From Chitinophaga caseinilytica (lineage in GTDB: Bacteria; Bacteroidota; Bacteroidia; Chitinophagales; Chitinophagaceae), in the NCBI RefSeq assembly GCF_038396765.1, contig NZ_CP150096.1, positions 229,501 to 293,500 on the forward strand: a DNA stretch of 64,000 bases, written 5' to 3'. The notes below the pieces were generated by a model. That model worked only from the letters and a program-made list of their open reading frames with translations. It searched no databases and was not told where the DNA came from. A program made the position numbers and the translations under genes. This document shows positions 19,006 to 27,144 of this stretch, piece after piece; positions within the stretch are counted from its first letter, which is position 1; each line of letters begins with the position of its first letter.

Positions 19006-19746
19006 TTAAATGTTCGTTCCGCCGTCTACCGTAAATCCGGCACCGGTAATAAATCGACTGTCTGGCCCGGCGAGGAAAGCCACCATCGCAGCGATATCTT
19101 CCGGTTTTCCGTAAGTCCCGAGCGCCGTGATAGAACGCTGATAATCGGACCCCGGGCCGTCGGCCGGGTTCATATCCGTATCGATGGGGCCGGGATGGAC
19201 GATGTTCACATTGATCTTCTTCGGGCCCAGTTCCCGCGCCAAAGCCTTGGTGAGCCCAGTGATGGCGGCTTTGCTCGTGGAATACAGCGCGCATCCGCCG
19301 AAGGTGATCCGGTCTACCAGGCAGGTGCCGATATTGACGATGCGCCCACCGTGCTGCATGTGCTGCACCGCTACGCGGGATGCGGCGAATACGGCGCGGA
19401 CGTTCACCGCCATGGTTTCGTCGAAATCTTCGAGGGAGCATTCTTCCAGGGGTTTGATGTTGCCGATGCCCGCATTGTTGACGAGCACATCGAGCCGGCC
19501 GAAATGTGCCGCCGCCTGGTTCACCGCCGCTTCCACGGCATGCGGGTCTTTGCTGTCGGCCGCAATGGCGAGAGCTTCCACGCCGAGGGCTTTCACTTCC
19601 GCTACCAATATTTCCGCTTTTTCTTTGGATGATTGATACGTAAACGCCACATTGGCGCCTTCCTGCGCGAGCTTTTTCACGATGGCCGCGCCAATGCCCC
19701 GGCTGCCGCCGGTTACGAATGCTGATTGCTGATGTAGATTTTTCAT
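19006..19746 (-). CDS. SDR family NAD(P)-dependent oxidoreductase
   Basis: This is a 246-residue classical short-chain dehydrogenase. The cofactor motif is TGGSRGIGAA (about 13-22), the structural motif NNAG, and the catalytic YSTSK (Tyr/Lys). The usual catalytic serine segment reads NIGTC, so threonine or cysteine stands where serine is common; close BdcA-like relatives have serine here. It ends in the typical AGFTVDGG. The reaction is a ketone/alcohol redox step on an unknown substrate. The gene is divergent from an HxlR regulator that probably controls it. Confidence 0.92.
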   Translation of the reverse strand: MKNLHQQSAFVTGGSRGIGAAIVKKLAQEGANVAFTYQSSKEKAEILVAEVKALGVEALAIAADSKDPHAVEAAVNQAAAHFGRLDVLVNNAGIGNIKPLEECSLEDFDETMAVNVRAVFAASRVAVQHMQHGGRIVNIGTCLVDRITFGGCALYSTSKAAITGLTKALARELGPKKINVNIVHPGPIDTDMNPADGPGSDYQRSITALGTYGKPEDIAAMVAFLAGPDSRFITGAGFTVDGGTNI

Positions 19747-19770
19747 ACAGCAAAACTATTTCAAACACTT

Positions 19771-19808
19771 TACCTTTGCAGGTACTGACGCGATTGTCAA
19801 GTACTAAC
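19771..19808. promoter_or_regulatory. Putative promoter box and direct-repeat operator between SDR and HxlR genes
   Basis: A TACCTTTG box (19771-19778, fits -7 TANNTTTG, plus strand) is followed by two direct repeats GTACTGAC (19782-19789) and GTACTAAC (19801-19808), 19 bases apart. The spacing of about two helical turns suits a winged-helix dimer such as the adjacent HxlR protein. No good -33 box is visible. Confidence 0.45.
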
Positions 19809-19820
19809 ATTAAAGTAAGT

Positions 19821-20168
19821 ATGCGTAAAGCCAACTCTACGAATAGCATCAACGAAACCCGGCTCCATCTGCTCTGCGGCATGTCTCACGCCCTGTCCGT
19901 CATCGGCGGCCGCTGGAAAGCATCGATCCTTTTCAGTCTTACCGACGGCTGCAAGCGGTACAGCGAATTGCGGAAAGACATTCCCGGTGTTTCGGAAAGG
20001 ATGCTCGTGGCGCAGCTCCGCGAACTGGAGGCCGATGGACTGGTAGCGCGTACCGTATTCCCGGAAGTGCCGCCGCGTGTGGAGTATGCGTTGACGGACT
20101 TCGGCCGGTCTACCCAGCCGATGTTGCGGGAGATTTCCGCCTGGGGAGCGAAGCACCGGAAAAGCTGA
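19821..20168 (+). CDS. HxlR family winged-helix transcriptional regulator
   Basis: The 115-residue protein starts at ATG 19821. HxlR signature parts are visible: LSVIGGRWKASILFSLTDG, RYSELRKDIPGVSERMLVAQLRELE and the wing YALTDFGR. The conserved N-terminal cysteine found in redox- or aldehyde-sensing members is present in LLCGMSH. It is divergent from the SDR gene and probably regulates it and itself through the repeats between them. The frame is open upstream to 19719, but that part covers the promoter. Confidence 0.9.
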   Translation: MRKANSTNSINETRLHLLCGMSHALSVIGGRWKASILFSLTDGCKRYSELRKDIPGVSERMLVAQLRELEADGLVARTVFPEVPPRVEYALTDFGRSTQPMLREISAWGAKHRKS

Positions 20169-20190
20169 CCGGATATTTTTTCAGATATTT

Positions 20191-20221
20191 TTTGGAATTG
20201 TAACGGAATCCCCTACCTTTG
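20191..20221 (+). promoter_or_regulatory. tRNA-Glu promoter
   Basis: TTTG at 20191-20194, 19 bases of spacer, then TACCTTTG at 20214-20221. This matches the Bacteroidota housekeeping promoter -33 TTTG / -7 TANNTTTG. The tRNA begins 19 bases later. Confidence 0.75.
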
Positions 20222-20239
20222 CAATCCCAAACGGGAAAT

Positions 20240-20311
20240 GCCGCGTTGGTCAATCGGCTAAGACGCCTCCCTTTCACGGAGGAATGACGGGTTCGACTCC
20301 CGTACGCGGTA
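20240..20311 (+). tRNA. tRNA-Glu (anticodon TTC)
   Basis: The cloverleaf can be folded by hand. The acceptor stem is GCCGCGT with ACGCGGT (one G-T pair at the top). The D arm has a GTC/GAC stem. The anticodon stem is CCTCC/GGAGG with loop CTTTCAC, giving anticodon TTC. The T arm is ACGGG/CCCGT with loop TTCGACT. CCA is not encoded. It is followed by a terminator and by an AT-rich nuclease gene. Confidence 0.93.
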
Positions 20312-20316
20312 CGAAC

Positions 20317-20347
20317 AAAAGAGATGGTCTAATCAGCCGTCTCTTTT
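20317..20347. terminator. Bidirectional terminator after tRNA-Glu
   Basis: Arms AAAAGAGATGG (20317-20327) and CCGTCTCTTTT (20337-20347) with one G-T pair. It serves the tRNA on the plus strand and overlaps the last codons of the minus-strand nuclease gene, which it could also terminate. Confidence 0.7.
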
Positions 20348-21435
20348 ATTTTTTGCACCTTTCCTCTCTCCTCCTTCAAAATCCTTTCAAGTTCAACTTC
20401 ACTCGGTAGATTGATAAGATACTTTGACACGAATAATTTGTGTGTCAAACCCGCTGTCGCATACCTTACCAATGCTTCATTCTTTCCAGAACAAAGTATG
20501 ATACCAATAGGCGGATTATCTCCGGAAACGGACTCGTTCTCTCTGTAATAATTTAGATACACGTTCATCTGGCCTGCATCAGCATGTGAAAAATCGCCCA
20601 GCTTCAAATCTACCAACACATGACATTTCAGGATACGATGATAAAAAACGAGGTCTATTCGATAGTGCGTATTATCAAAAGTGATGCGTTTTTGCCTTGC
20701 TTCAAAACAAAAGCCCTTTCCAAGTTCTAATAGAAATGATTGCAAATGATCAATAATTGCTGCCTCCAGATCACATTCGGTATATTGCGCTTTATCTTCT
20801 AACTGAAGAAACTCAAGCAGATAGGGATCCCGAAAAAACTGTTCCGGCACCAGCGCATCAACACTTGTCCGTTCGCAACGAATCTCCCTATGATCGCTCA
20901 AACCTGTTCTTTCGAATAAAAGGCTGCTCATTGCACGTTGTAATGCTCGTACAGACCAGCTGTTCCTAAGAATTTCGGCTTCGTAAAAGAAACGACTGGC
21001 ATCAGAATTGGCCTTAAACAATTCAATAAAATGAGAAAAGGATAGCCGATCCAATAAGTCCCCTGCGGGATGGCAAATTGCTGGTGGCTTGCATGCCGGA
21101 GAATCTACAACTATTTGACATCCAATATTTTCAAATTCAACAGACACTGTCTGATGAATCTGTGGATAAAGCAAATAGAACTGTCTGAACAATCTCAGGT
21201 TAGTTGCAGACATTCCTTTAATGCCGGCTACCTTTAAATTTTGAGACAACCGCTCAAATAAATGTTGGCCATATGCTGCCCTATCCTCTCCATCCTGCTC
21301 ATACTCAACTATATAGTAGCCTATTATCCAATTCCTTATAGTATACGCGGCATTTACCTGCTTATATACTTTATTGAGAAAGTAAGTATTCGTTTCATGT
21401 ATTTTTCCAGCTAGCAGTTGAAGATTTGTAATCAT
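20329..21435 (-). CDS. YhcG/DUF1016 family PDDEXK nuclease domain protein
   Basis: The protein has 368 residues. The DUF1016 N-terminal helical domain (about 1-150, RNWIIGYYIVEYEQDG and LRLFRQFYLLYPQI) is followed by a PDDEXK nuclease domain with RIDLVFYHRILKCHVLVDLK and AGQMNVYLNYY. The likely catalytic residues are the Asp of RIDLVF, the D-x-K of VDLKLG and the Gln of GQMN. Such proteins are often carried on mobile DNA, sometimes with restriction systems; their exact role is unsettled. The gene is clearly more AT-rich than the flanking core genes and lies directly beside a tRNA, both signs of transfer. Confidence 0.9.
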   Translation of the reverse strand: MITNLQLLAGKIHETNTYFLNKVYKQVNAAYTIRNWIIGYYIVEYEQDGEDRAAYGQHLFERLSQNLKVAGIKGMSATNLRLFRQFYLLYPQIHQTVSVEFENIGCQIVVDSPACKPPAICHPAGDLLDRLSFSHFIELFKANSDASRFFYEAEILRNSWSVRALQRAMSSLLFERTGLSDHREIRCERTSVDALVPEQFFRDPYLLEFLQLEDKAQYTECDLEAAIIDHLQSFLLELGKGFCFEARQKRITFDNTHYRIDLVFYHRILKCHVLVDLKLGDFSHADAGQMNVYLNYYRENESVSGDNPPIGIILCSGKNEALVRYATAGLTHKLFVSKYLINLPSEVELERILKEERGKVQKIKETAD

Positions 21436-21664
21436 CTAAAGTGAATTTTTCGGGAGGTTAACAATCGCTAATTATCAAATTTTCCTGCATGAAACAGTTA
21501 AACTCGTGTTATTAGAAAAAAGGGTGAGGGGTCCTCAAAAAATCCATGCTCGCACATTTTCCAACGGAAGAAGAATTTGTAAAATATACGTACGAATAGG
21601 TCACAACGGACAAATAGTAACAAACACATTGCGAATAGCCAACCAGATTTGTATTTTAGGGATT

Positions 21665-22726
21665 ATGATAATATCGTCCCGCCTGTTGCTTTCAGTTATA
21701 CTCCTGTTTTCCACTGCCGCCTCTTATGGTCAGCACACCGATAAAGGTTTGAAAGACTTTTACGCCAACTACTTCCCCATCGGCGTAGCCATCACGCCCC
21801 GCCATTTGCAGGATTCCGCCACCAGCGCTTTCATCGTCAGGCATTTCAATAGCCTTACCGCGGAGAACGTGATGAAAATGGAGCCCATCCACCCGGAAGA
21901 AAACCGCTACAACTGGGGCGGCGCCGATGCCATCGTTCAATTTGCCACGGAAAACGGACTGAAAGTAAGGGGCCACACCCTCTGCTGGCACAACCAGGCA
22001 CCCAAATGGATGTTTTACGACGCAAACGGCAAACTGGTGAGCAAAGACGTGCTGCTCGACAGACTGCGCAAACACATCTACGATGTGGTAGGCCGTTACA
22101 AAGGGAAAATCTATGCCTGGGATGTCGTCAATGAAGCCATCTCGGACCAGCCCGGTGAATTTCTCCGCAATTCGCTATGGTACCAGATCTGCGGGGAAGA
22201 TTTTATTGCAGCGGCATTCCGGTACGCGCACGAAGCCGACCCGGACGCCGTTTTGTTCTATAATGATTATGGCACAGAATTTCCGGGAAAAAGGGACAAG
22301 GTCTACCGCTTACTAAAAACCCTGCTCGATGCAAACGTACCGGTGCATGCGGTTGGTTTGCAAGGCCATTGGTCCATCAACGACCCAACAAAGGAATTAC
22401 TGGTGGCTGCCATCGAGAAATATGCATCGCTGGGGATTAAAATGCAGGTTACGGAGCTGGACGTATCCGTTTACACCAACAATAACATGCCGGAACAACG
22501 CAGTTTTACGGCTGAACAAGACCAGCTGCAGCAACAGCAATACGCCATGCTTTTCGAGACGTTCAGGAAATACCGCGACAAAATTACCGGCATTACTTTC
22601 TGGAATGTTTCAGACCGCTTTAGCTGGCTGGATAATTTTCCCGTGAGGGGCCGGAAAAACTATCCGTTACTGTTCGATGCAAACCTTCAGCCCAAAAAAT
22701 CCTTCTGGAAAGTGATCGATTTTTAA
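21665..22726 (+). CDS. Endo-1,4-beta-xylanase, GH10
   Basis: From ATG 21665 the protein has 353 residues with the signal peptide MIISSRLLLSVILLFSTAAS. GH10 motifs are complete: the acid/base Glu157 in WDVVNEAISD, the nucleophile Glu264 in QVTELDVSVY, and substrate-binding HTLCWHNQAPKW. It should cut beta-1,4-xylan chains in the periplasm or outside. A single catalytic domain is present with no carbohydrate-binding module. The frame is open upstream to 21506 but is not signal-like. It stands alone rather than in a SusC/D operon. Confidence 0.96.
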   Translation: MIISSRLLLSVILLFSTAASYGQHTDKGLKDFYANYFPIGVAITPRHLQDSATSAFIVRHFNSLTAENVMKMEPIHPEENRYNWGGADAIVQFATENGLKVRGHTLCWHNQAPKWMFYDANGKLVSKDVLLDRLRKHIYDVVGRYKGKIYAWDVVNEAISDQPGEFLRNSLWYQICGEDFIAAAFRYAHEADPDAVLFYNDYGTEFPGKRDKVYRLLKTLLDANVPVHAVGLQGHWSINDPTKELLVAAIEKYASLGIKMQVTELDVSVYTNNNMPEQRSFTAEQDQLQQQQYAMLFETFRKYRDKITGITFWNVSDRFSWLDNFPVRGRKNYPLLFDANLQPKKSFWKVIDF

Positions 22727-22745
22727 GCGGTCCTTCAAATATCGC

Positions 22746-23108
22746 CTATTTCTTTTTCGACGGCCCTACCCGCTTCGACGATTTAGCCTGATCGTTATAT
22801 GCCAGGCACAATTCAATCCAGAACACGAAATCCTTCCTGCTTTTATACCCTTCCGGTGCTACATAGCAATAGCCCGGTAACTCCTTCCCCTTCATGATCA
22901 TGGGAAGAAATCCCGTCCTTTCCGATAACGCCTCCGTTTGATCAGGATCGAACCGGCACATGAGCCTGTCTTTCGACACATTGACGCACATTTTATCCCC
23001 GACCATAAAAGCCAAACCGCCAAACATCGGCTTCTCCGTCAATTCCAACACCTTTTTATCATACAAGTATTCCCTGACACGGTCTGCCAGGCTGAGATCA
23101 TACGCCAT
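22746..23108 (-). CDS. TfoX/Sxy N-terminal domain protein
   Basis: This is a 120-residue single-domain protein. The TfoX N-terminal pattern is seen in KPMFGGLAFMVGDKMCVNVS and LMCRFDP, then GYCYVAPEGYKSRKDFVFWI. Family members such as Sxy control competence in Proteobacteria, but short Bacteroidota members have no proven role. It has a lysine-rich tail (KRVGPSKKK). It lies 19 bases downstream of the DUF1761 gene on the same strand, so the two are probably one transcript. Confidence 0.85.
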   Translation of the reverse strand: MAYDLSLADRVREYLYDKKVLELTEKPMFGGLAFMVGDKMCVNVSKDRLMCRFDPDQTEALSERTGFLPMIMKGKELPGYCYVAPEGYKSRKDFVFWIELCLAYNDQAKSSKRVGPSKKK

Positions 23109-23127
23109 GGTGATTCGTTTTATTTGC

Positions 23128-23544
23128 CTATCCCATCAACCCGATAACGAGCGACATGCTTAACATCAGCACGAGCTGATACCCATTATTTATCCAGGTC
23201 AGCTTGGCAGGTTTCAGCTCGAACGCATTATGCGTAGCCAGCGTGGTGGCTGAAAATGCCAGCCATGCCACGAACCCGGTCAACAGCGCAACACCGGCAT
23301 TCTTCGTTCCGAAAACGATGCTGCCTGCATGTATCAAAATGGCCAGCGCAATTGCGGTGATGAAATTAGCAAATAAAGTAATGACGATCGGCCGCTTACC
23401 CGCTGCCTGGGACGCCGCTTCGCCGATACCGGTCAATTTTCTCCAGACCGGCCCGAATGCCGTTTTCCGATACCAGGTTTTTGCACAGATCATTCCGGCG
23501 ACGGTCGCCAAAACAACAGCAAGCCAATTCACTTTAATGTCCAT
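23128..23544 (-). CDS. DUF1761 family small membrane protein
   Basis: The ATG at 23544 (MDIKVNWLAVVLATVAGMIC) gives a 138-residue protein with four predicted membrane helices: residues about 5-22, 55-72, 82-100 and 115-137. The layout and WYRKTAFGPVW motif fit DUF1761, whose function is unknown. It is divergent from an HxlR regulator over a strong palindrome, so its expression is likely under that regulator. Confidence 0.85.
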   Translation of the reverse strand: MDIKVNWLAVVLATVAGMICAKTWYRKTAFGPVWRKLTGIGEAASQAAGKRPIVITLFANFITAIALAILIHAGSIVFGTKNAGVALLTGFVAWLAFSATTLATHNAFELKPAKLTWINNGYQLVLMLSMSLVIGLMG

Positions 23545-23574
23545 ATAGTCAGGTTTTAAGTTTAATTTGCACTT

Positions 23575-23616
23575 GCGATTTGCAAGAACTAAAATAAATA
23601 AGTTCTTGCAAATTGC
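23575..23616. promoter_or_regulatory. Inverted-repeat operator between DUF1761 and HxlR genes
   Basis: Arms GCGATTTGCAAGAACT (23575-23590) and AGTTCTTGCAAATTGC (23601-23616) with a 10-base spacer. The inner 13 bases pair perfectly, with one mismatch in 16. It lies 23 bases before the HxlR start and 31 before the DUF1761 start, the expected place for an autoregulatory operator. Confidence 0.75.
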
Positions 23617-23638
23617 AATAACTATTTTCGTTTTTTTT

Positions 23639-24046
23639 ATGGAAAAGAGCAGATCTGACTGTCCGATTAGCTGTGCGCTGGATATTTTCGGCGACAAGTG
23701 GTCTTTATTGATTATCAGGGACATTATGTTACGGGGGAAGGTTTCCTACAGTGAATTTCTGGGGTCGGAGGAAAAAATAGCCACCAACATCCTGGCCAAC
23801 CGGCTGGGCGTGCTGGAGAAGGAAAACATCCTCGTCAAGGAAACATCGCCGGCTAACAAATCGAAGTTCCTTTACAGCCTGACCCAAAAAGGCGCCGATT
23901 TACTGCCGATCGTTATCGAGATCATGGATTGGGGAGCGAAATATAACGCCAATTCTCCCCGGCGCGAGCTTGGGAAAAAGATCCAGCAGAATAAAGCTGA
24001 CGTGATCAGGGAATTGCGTGAGGAATTGAAGAAGAAGGTGAAGTGA
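23639..24046 (+). CDS. HxlR family winged-helix transcriptional regulator
   Basis: The 135-residue protein starts at ATG 23639. It begins MEKSRSDCPISCALDIFGDK, with the conserved cysteine position of HxlR regulators, followed by KWSLLIIRDIMLRGKVSYSE, a recognition helix (NILANRLGVLEKE) and the wing YSLTQKGADLLP. The C-terminus is a lysine-rich helix. It probably represses the divergent DUF1761-TfoX pair and itself. Confidence 0.92.
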   Translation: MEKSRSDCPISCALDIFGDKWSLLIIRDIMLRGKVSYSEFLGSEEKIATNILANRLGVLEKENILVKETSPANKSKFLYSLTQKGADLLPIVIEIMDWGAKYNANSPRRELGKKIQQNKADVIRELREELKKKVK

Positions 24047-24069
24047 AAGACATACTTACGGTAACTTGC

Positions 24070-24369
24070 TTAAACCGCGCGACCAGGTTTAATTCGATGT
24101 ATATGCGCAACTTTCCCGCTATGCTGTACTTTCCAAAGATCATATTTCGCTTGCAGGCTCAACCAAAACTGCGCATCAACACCAAAACCTTTCTCTAAAC
24201 GCAAAGCCATTTCCGCAGTAATTGCTGCGTTCTCATTTACTATTTCCGATAATGTTTTTCGACTTACTTCGAGCCCTTCAGCAGCTTTTGTTATCGTCAA
24301 ATTCATTTCTTTCAGGATGTCTTCCCGCAATATTGCACCTGGATGACTTGGCTTCATTGCACGTTTCAT
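24070..24369 (-). CDS. higA: HigA family antitoxin of a type II toxin-antitoxin pair
   Basis: A 99-residue HTH protein. It has HPGAILREDILKEMNLTITK followed by a Cro/XRE helix-turn-helix (AAEGLEVSRKTLSEIVNENA) and the conserved EMALRLEKGFG and WLSLQAKYDLW, all typical of HigA. It neutralises the adjacent toxin and represses the operon. It follows the toxin gene by 15 bases, the toxin-first order usual for hig loci. Confidence 0.95.
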   Translation of the reverse strand: MKRAMKPSHPGAILREDILKEMNLTITKAAEGLEVSRKTLSEIVNENAAITAEMALRLEKGFGVDAQFWLSLQAKYDLWKVQHSGKVAHIHRIKPGRAV

Positions 24370-24384
24370 AAATCAGCGGATTCA

Positions 24385-24666
24385 TTAATGATAATCAGTA
24401 TAGTCGACATCATAGATATTTTCATGCTCAAATCTGAATACGATACGATAGTTTCCGGTAATCGTTATCGACCAAAACCCTTTTAAGTCTCCCGACAAAC
24501 TATGCAACTTATACCCCGGGATTTGCCGCAAGGGCTCGAGCGTCTTGATGGTATCCAAAACCGATAATACTCGTCTGATCTTGTCCACTTGCGCCGGCGG
24601 CAGTTTTGAAGGATCATTATTTTCCCACAACAACCGCAACTTCTTGTGCGCGATGGTCTGTATCAT
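24385..24666 (-). CDS. higB: HigB/RelE family toxin
   Basis: From ATG 24666 (MIQTIAHKKLRLLWENND) the protein has 93 residues. The RelE/ParE fold is seen in LEPLRQIPGYKLHSLSGDLK, GFWSITITGNYRIVFRFE and the C-terminal YDVDYTDYH. Conserved basic residues and the final Tyr/His fit a ribosome-dependent mRNA interferase. The frame is open eight codons further up, but ATG 24666 sits directly behind the operator palindrome. Confidence 0.93.
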   Translation of the reverse strand: MIQTIAHKKLRLLWENNDPSKLPPAQVDKIRRVLSVLDTIKTLEPLRQIPGYKLHSLSGDLKGFWSITITGNYRIVFRFEHENIYDVDYTDYH

Positions 24667-24672
24667 TTCAAA

Positions 24673-24698
24673 GTTACAATGTAACCCCAAAGGTTACA
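24673..24698. promoter_or_regulatory. Overlapping palindromes at the higBA promoter
   Basis: GTTACAATGTAAC (24673-24685) is a perfect palindrome around one central base. It overlaps a second inverted repeat, TGTAACC (24680-24686) with GGTTACA (24692-24698). Both lie 7-32 bases upstream of higB, where the HigA antitoxin would bind. Confidence 0.7.
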
Positions 24699-24911
24699 AA
24701 TTAAATTTCACAAAAAGCAAAATCCGTCTTTGGGCCGCGACATGCGTTATAGTTAATGCTATTTATAAAGAGCGCATATCTTATGATGGGGTGAAGCACC
24801 GGGGAACAGCACGGCTCGATTCAATTTAACCAGCGATCCCAGATTGAATTTTTTTCAGTTTAATTCAATAATTTTATCAGCGATCTATAATAACCGCATT
24901 TTCCAACGCAG

Positions 24912-26054
24912 ATGCTCCACATAGCAGGAATCATCATTTCCATCTTTCTTGCATTCCTACTTTTTGCCAAGAAAGGCAAATCCGCCGCCGATCCCGTGCT
25001 CGCCGCCTGGCTCGTCGTGATTTCGTTTCACCTGCTTTGCTATCACCTCCTCATCTCCGGCGCCTACACCGGATTTCCGTACCTCCTCGGCACCGAGATC
25101 CCCCTTCCGCTCGTGCATGGCCCATTCCTGTATTTGTACACAGCATTACTCACCGGGCAAACGCAACAACGCATCCCCTGGCCCATACATTTCCTCCCGG
25201 CCGCCATCGCCTATCTCCTGCTGTCGAAATTTTATTTACTGCCAATGGCAGACAAAATCGCGGTATACGAAAACCATGGAAAGGGATTCGAAACCATCAC
25301 CGCCATCATCCGCTACCCCATCGTGCCTTCGGGAATTCTTTATGTGGTATTGTCGCTCATGATGCTGCGGAAACACCGGGTCAATATTTCGAAGCAATTC
25401 TCCTATTCCGAAAAAATCGACCTGAACTGGCTGGTCTACCTGGCCCTGGGCATGGCCGCCATCTGGCTGTCCATCATTTTCGGCGGCGATGTTTCCACCT
25501 TCATTTTGGTAGATCTCTTCGTTTTGTTCATCGGGTATTTCGGGATCAAACAGGTCGGAATATTTACCAACCGGCCGGAACCCGCCCTCCCGCAAACCCG
25601 CGAAACACCGCTTCCGGAAACCATCCTTCCTTCCGAGACCCCGAACCACAGCGCCGAAAAAACCAAATACCGGAAAACGGCCCTGGGAGATGACATGTTG
25701 TCAAAAATCCACCAGCAACTCACCGGGCTCATGGAGTCGGAAAAACTTTTCACCGATCCGGAATTGAACCTGGACGACCTCGCCGCCCGACTTTCCGTCA
25801 GCAGCAACGCCCTGTCGCAGGTCATCAATTCCCTCGAGCAAAGGAATTTTTACGACTACATCAACGACCTCCGCGTCCGGGAATTCAAACGGCTCGCCGT
25901 TCTGCCCGAAAACAGCCGTCTCACGTTGCTGTCGATCGCCTACGAAGCCGGGTTCAATTCCAAAACCTCCTTCAACCGGAACTTCAAAAAAGCCACCGGC
26001 ATCTCCCCCCGCGAGTTTTGCCAGCAGGAAAAAATCCTTCCCGACCCAGAATAA
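24912..26054 (+). CDS. Membrane-bound AraC family transcriptional regulator
   Basis: A 380-residue protein with about seven N-terminal membrane helices (residues 1-215), a linker, and a C-terminal AraC DNA-binding domain: LDDLAARLSVSSNALSQVIN, YINDLRVREFKRL and SIAYEAGFNSKTSFNRNFKK. This is the Bacteroidota type in which the sensor part lies in the inner membrane. It precedes a run of small plus-strand genes (DUF2306, DUF1330, GNAT) that it may control. Confidence 0.92.
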   Translation: MLHIAGIIISIFLAFLLFAKKGKSAADPVLAAWLVVISFHLLCYHLLISGAYTGFPYLLGTEIPLPLVHGPFLYLYTALLTGQTQQRIPWPIHFLPAAIAYLLLSKFYLLPMADKIAVYENHGKGFETITAIIRYPIVPSGILYVVLSLMMLRKHRVNISKQFSYSEKIDLNWLVYLALGMAAIWLSIIFGGDVSTFILVDLFVLFIGYFGIKQVGIFTNRPEPALPQTRETPLPETILPSETPNHSAEKTKYRKTALGDDMLSKIHQQLTGLMESEKLFTDPELNLDDLAARLSVSSNALSQVINSLEQRNFYDYINDLRVREFKRLAVLPENSRLTLLSIAYEAGFNSKTSFNRNFKKATGISPREFCQQEKILPDPE

Positions 26055-26162
26055 CCCTAGCAAAACGGCCCATTCGCCCCGGCGGCACCTCGAAAAGAGA
26101 GACCACCTTACCTTCTGGAACGTTCAATACCCGCAACCACGCTTCCTTTGCCGAAAAAACGC

Positions 26163-26783
26163 ATGGCAAAAAAACTTTCCTGGGGACTAGTGGCGATCCT
26201 GTCGATTTTCATCGGGCTGTATCCCGGCCTGTTCCTCACCGGCAATCAAAAAGCCGGCATCCTTAACATCAAACCTGAATCTCTTTTTTCCAATCCTTTC
26301 TGGCTGATCAGCTTTTACACACACATCACCCTCGGCGGATTGGCCCTGTTGACCGGGTGGCTACAGTTCAGCCAAAAAGTCAGGGCCGCAAGCATTGTAT
26401 TGCACCGCACCCTCGGCAAGATATACGTCATTTCCGTGCTGGTGAGCGCGGTGGCGGGGATCAATATTGCCTTTTACGCAACCGGCGGATGGCCCACCGC
26501 CCTGGGATTCATGAGCCTGGGCATTACCTGGTTTTACACCACGCTACAGGCTTACCGCTCCATCCGGCAGGGAAACATCCTGGCGCATGGGAACTGGATG
26601 ATTTATAGCTACGCCTGTACTTTCGCGGCGGTCACCCTCAGACTCTGGATGCCGTTGCTGGTACCGCTGTTCGGGAGTTTCATGACGGCTTATACCGTTG
26701 TAGCGTGGTGGTGCTGGCTGCCCAATCTTGCCGTCGCCCATTTCCTGACCAGGCAGCCGAAATCCATGGTTAAAATTCGATAA
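26163..26783 (+). CDS. DUF2306 family membrane protein
   Basis: The ATG at 26163 gives 206 residues with about six membrane helices. The family pattern includes SFYTHITLGGLALLTGWLQF, LHRTLGKIYVISVLVSAVAG and HGNWMIYSYACTFAAVTLRLW, with histidines that could bind heme or a metal. No function is established. It starts 109 bases after the AraC gene and is probably in the same transcript. Confidence 0.85.
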   Translation: MAKKLSWGLVAILSIFIGLYPGLFLTGNQKAGILNIKPESLFSNPFWLISFYTHITLGGLALLTGWLQFSQKVRAASIVLHRTLGKIYVISVLVSAVAGINIAFYATGGWPTALGFMSLGITWFYTTLQAYRSIRQGNILAHGNWMIYSYACTFAAVTLRLWMPLLVPLFGSFMTAYTVVAWWCWLPNLAVAHFLTRQPKSMVKIR

Positions 26784-26825
26784 CTTCGTCCACCAACATT
26801 CTTTAACCCGTCAACGCCTACAACC

Positions 26826-27128
26826 ATGGCAGTCTATTACATCAACAGTTACGACATCACCGATCCCGAACTGTTCAAAACCTACGGCCCGAAACTCCTC
26901 CCCATCCTCCGCAAATACGGCGCGGAAATCCTCGCGTCGGATACGGCAGGGATTGCGGTGGAAGGGAACCCCAGGCTCATGAACGCCGTGGTCAAATTCC
27001 CGTCCGAAGAAGCGGCCATGCAATGTTACAACGACCCGGAATACCAGCCCGTAAAGGCGATCAGGCAGCAGGCCACCGCCAATTGCACCATGGTTTTGGT
27101 GAAGGAATTCCAGCTACCGGCGAAATAA
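26826..27128 (+). CDS. DUF1330 family protein
   Basis: A 100-residue dimeric alpha/beta-barrel-type protein with the DUF1330 layout: MAVYYINSYDITDPELFKTY, GNPRLMNAVVKFPSEEAAM and YNDPEYQPVKAIRQQA. It is cytoplasmic and its function is unknown. It lies between the DUF2306 gene and the acetyltransferase gene with short gaps, so it is probably part of one operon. Confidence 0.88.
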   Translation: MAVYYINSYDITDPELFKTYGPKLLPILRKYGAEILASDTAGIAVEGNPRLMNAVVKFPSEEAAMQCYNDPEYQPVKAIRQQATANCTMVLVKEFQLPAK

Positions 27129-27144
27129 TTGCAAAACTAACGGC

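Noticed and set aside
21629..21659. TTG-N20-TATTTTAG as the GH10 promoter
   Set aside because: The -7-like box would be only five bases from the chosen start codon, leaving no room for a leader; kept out of the feature list.
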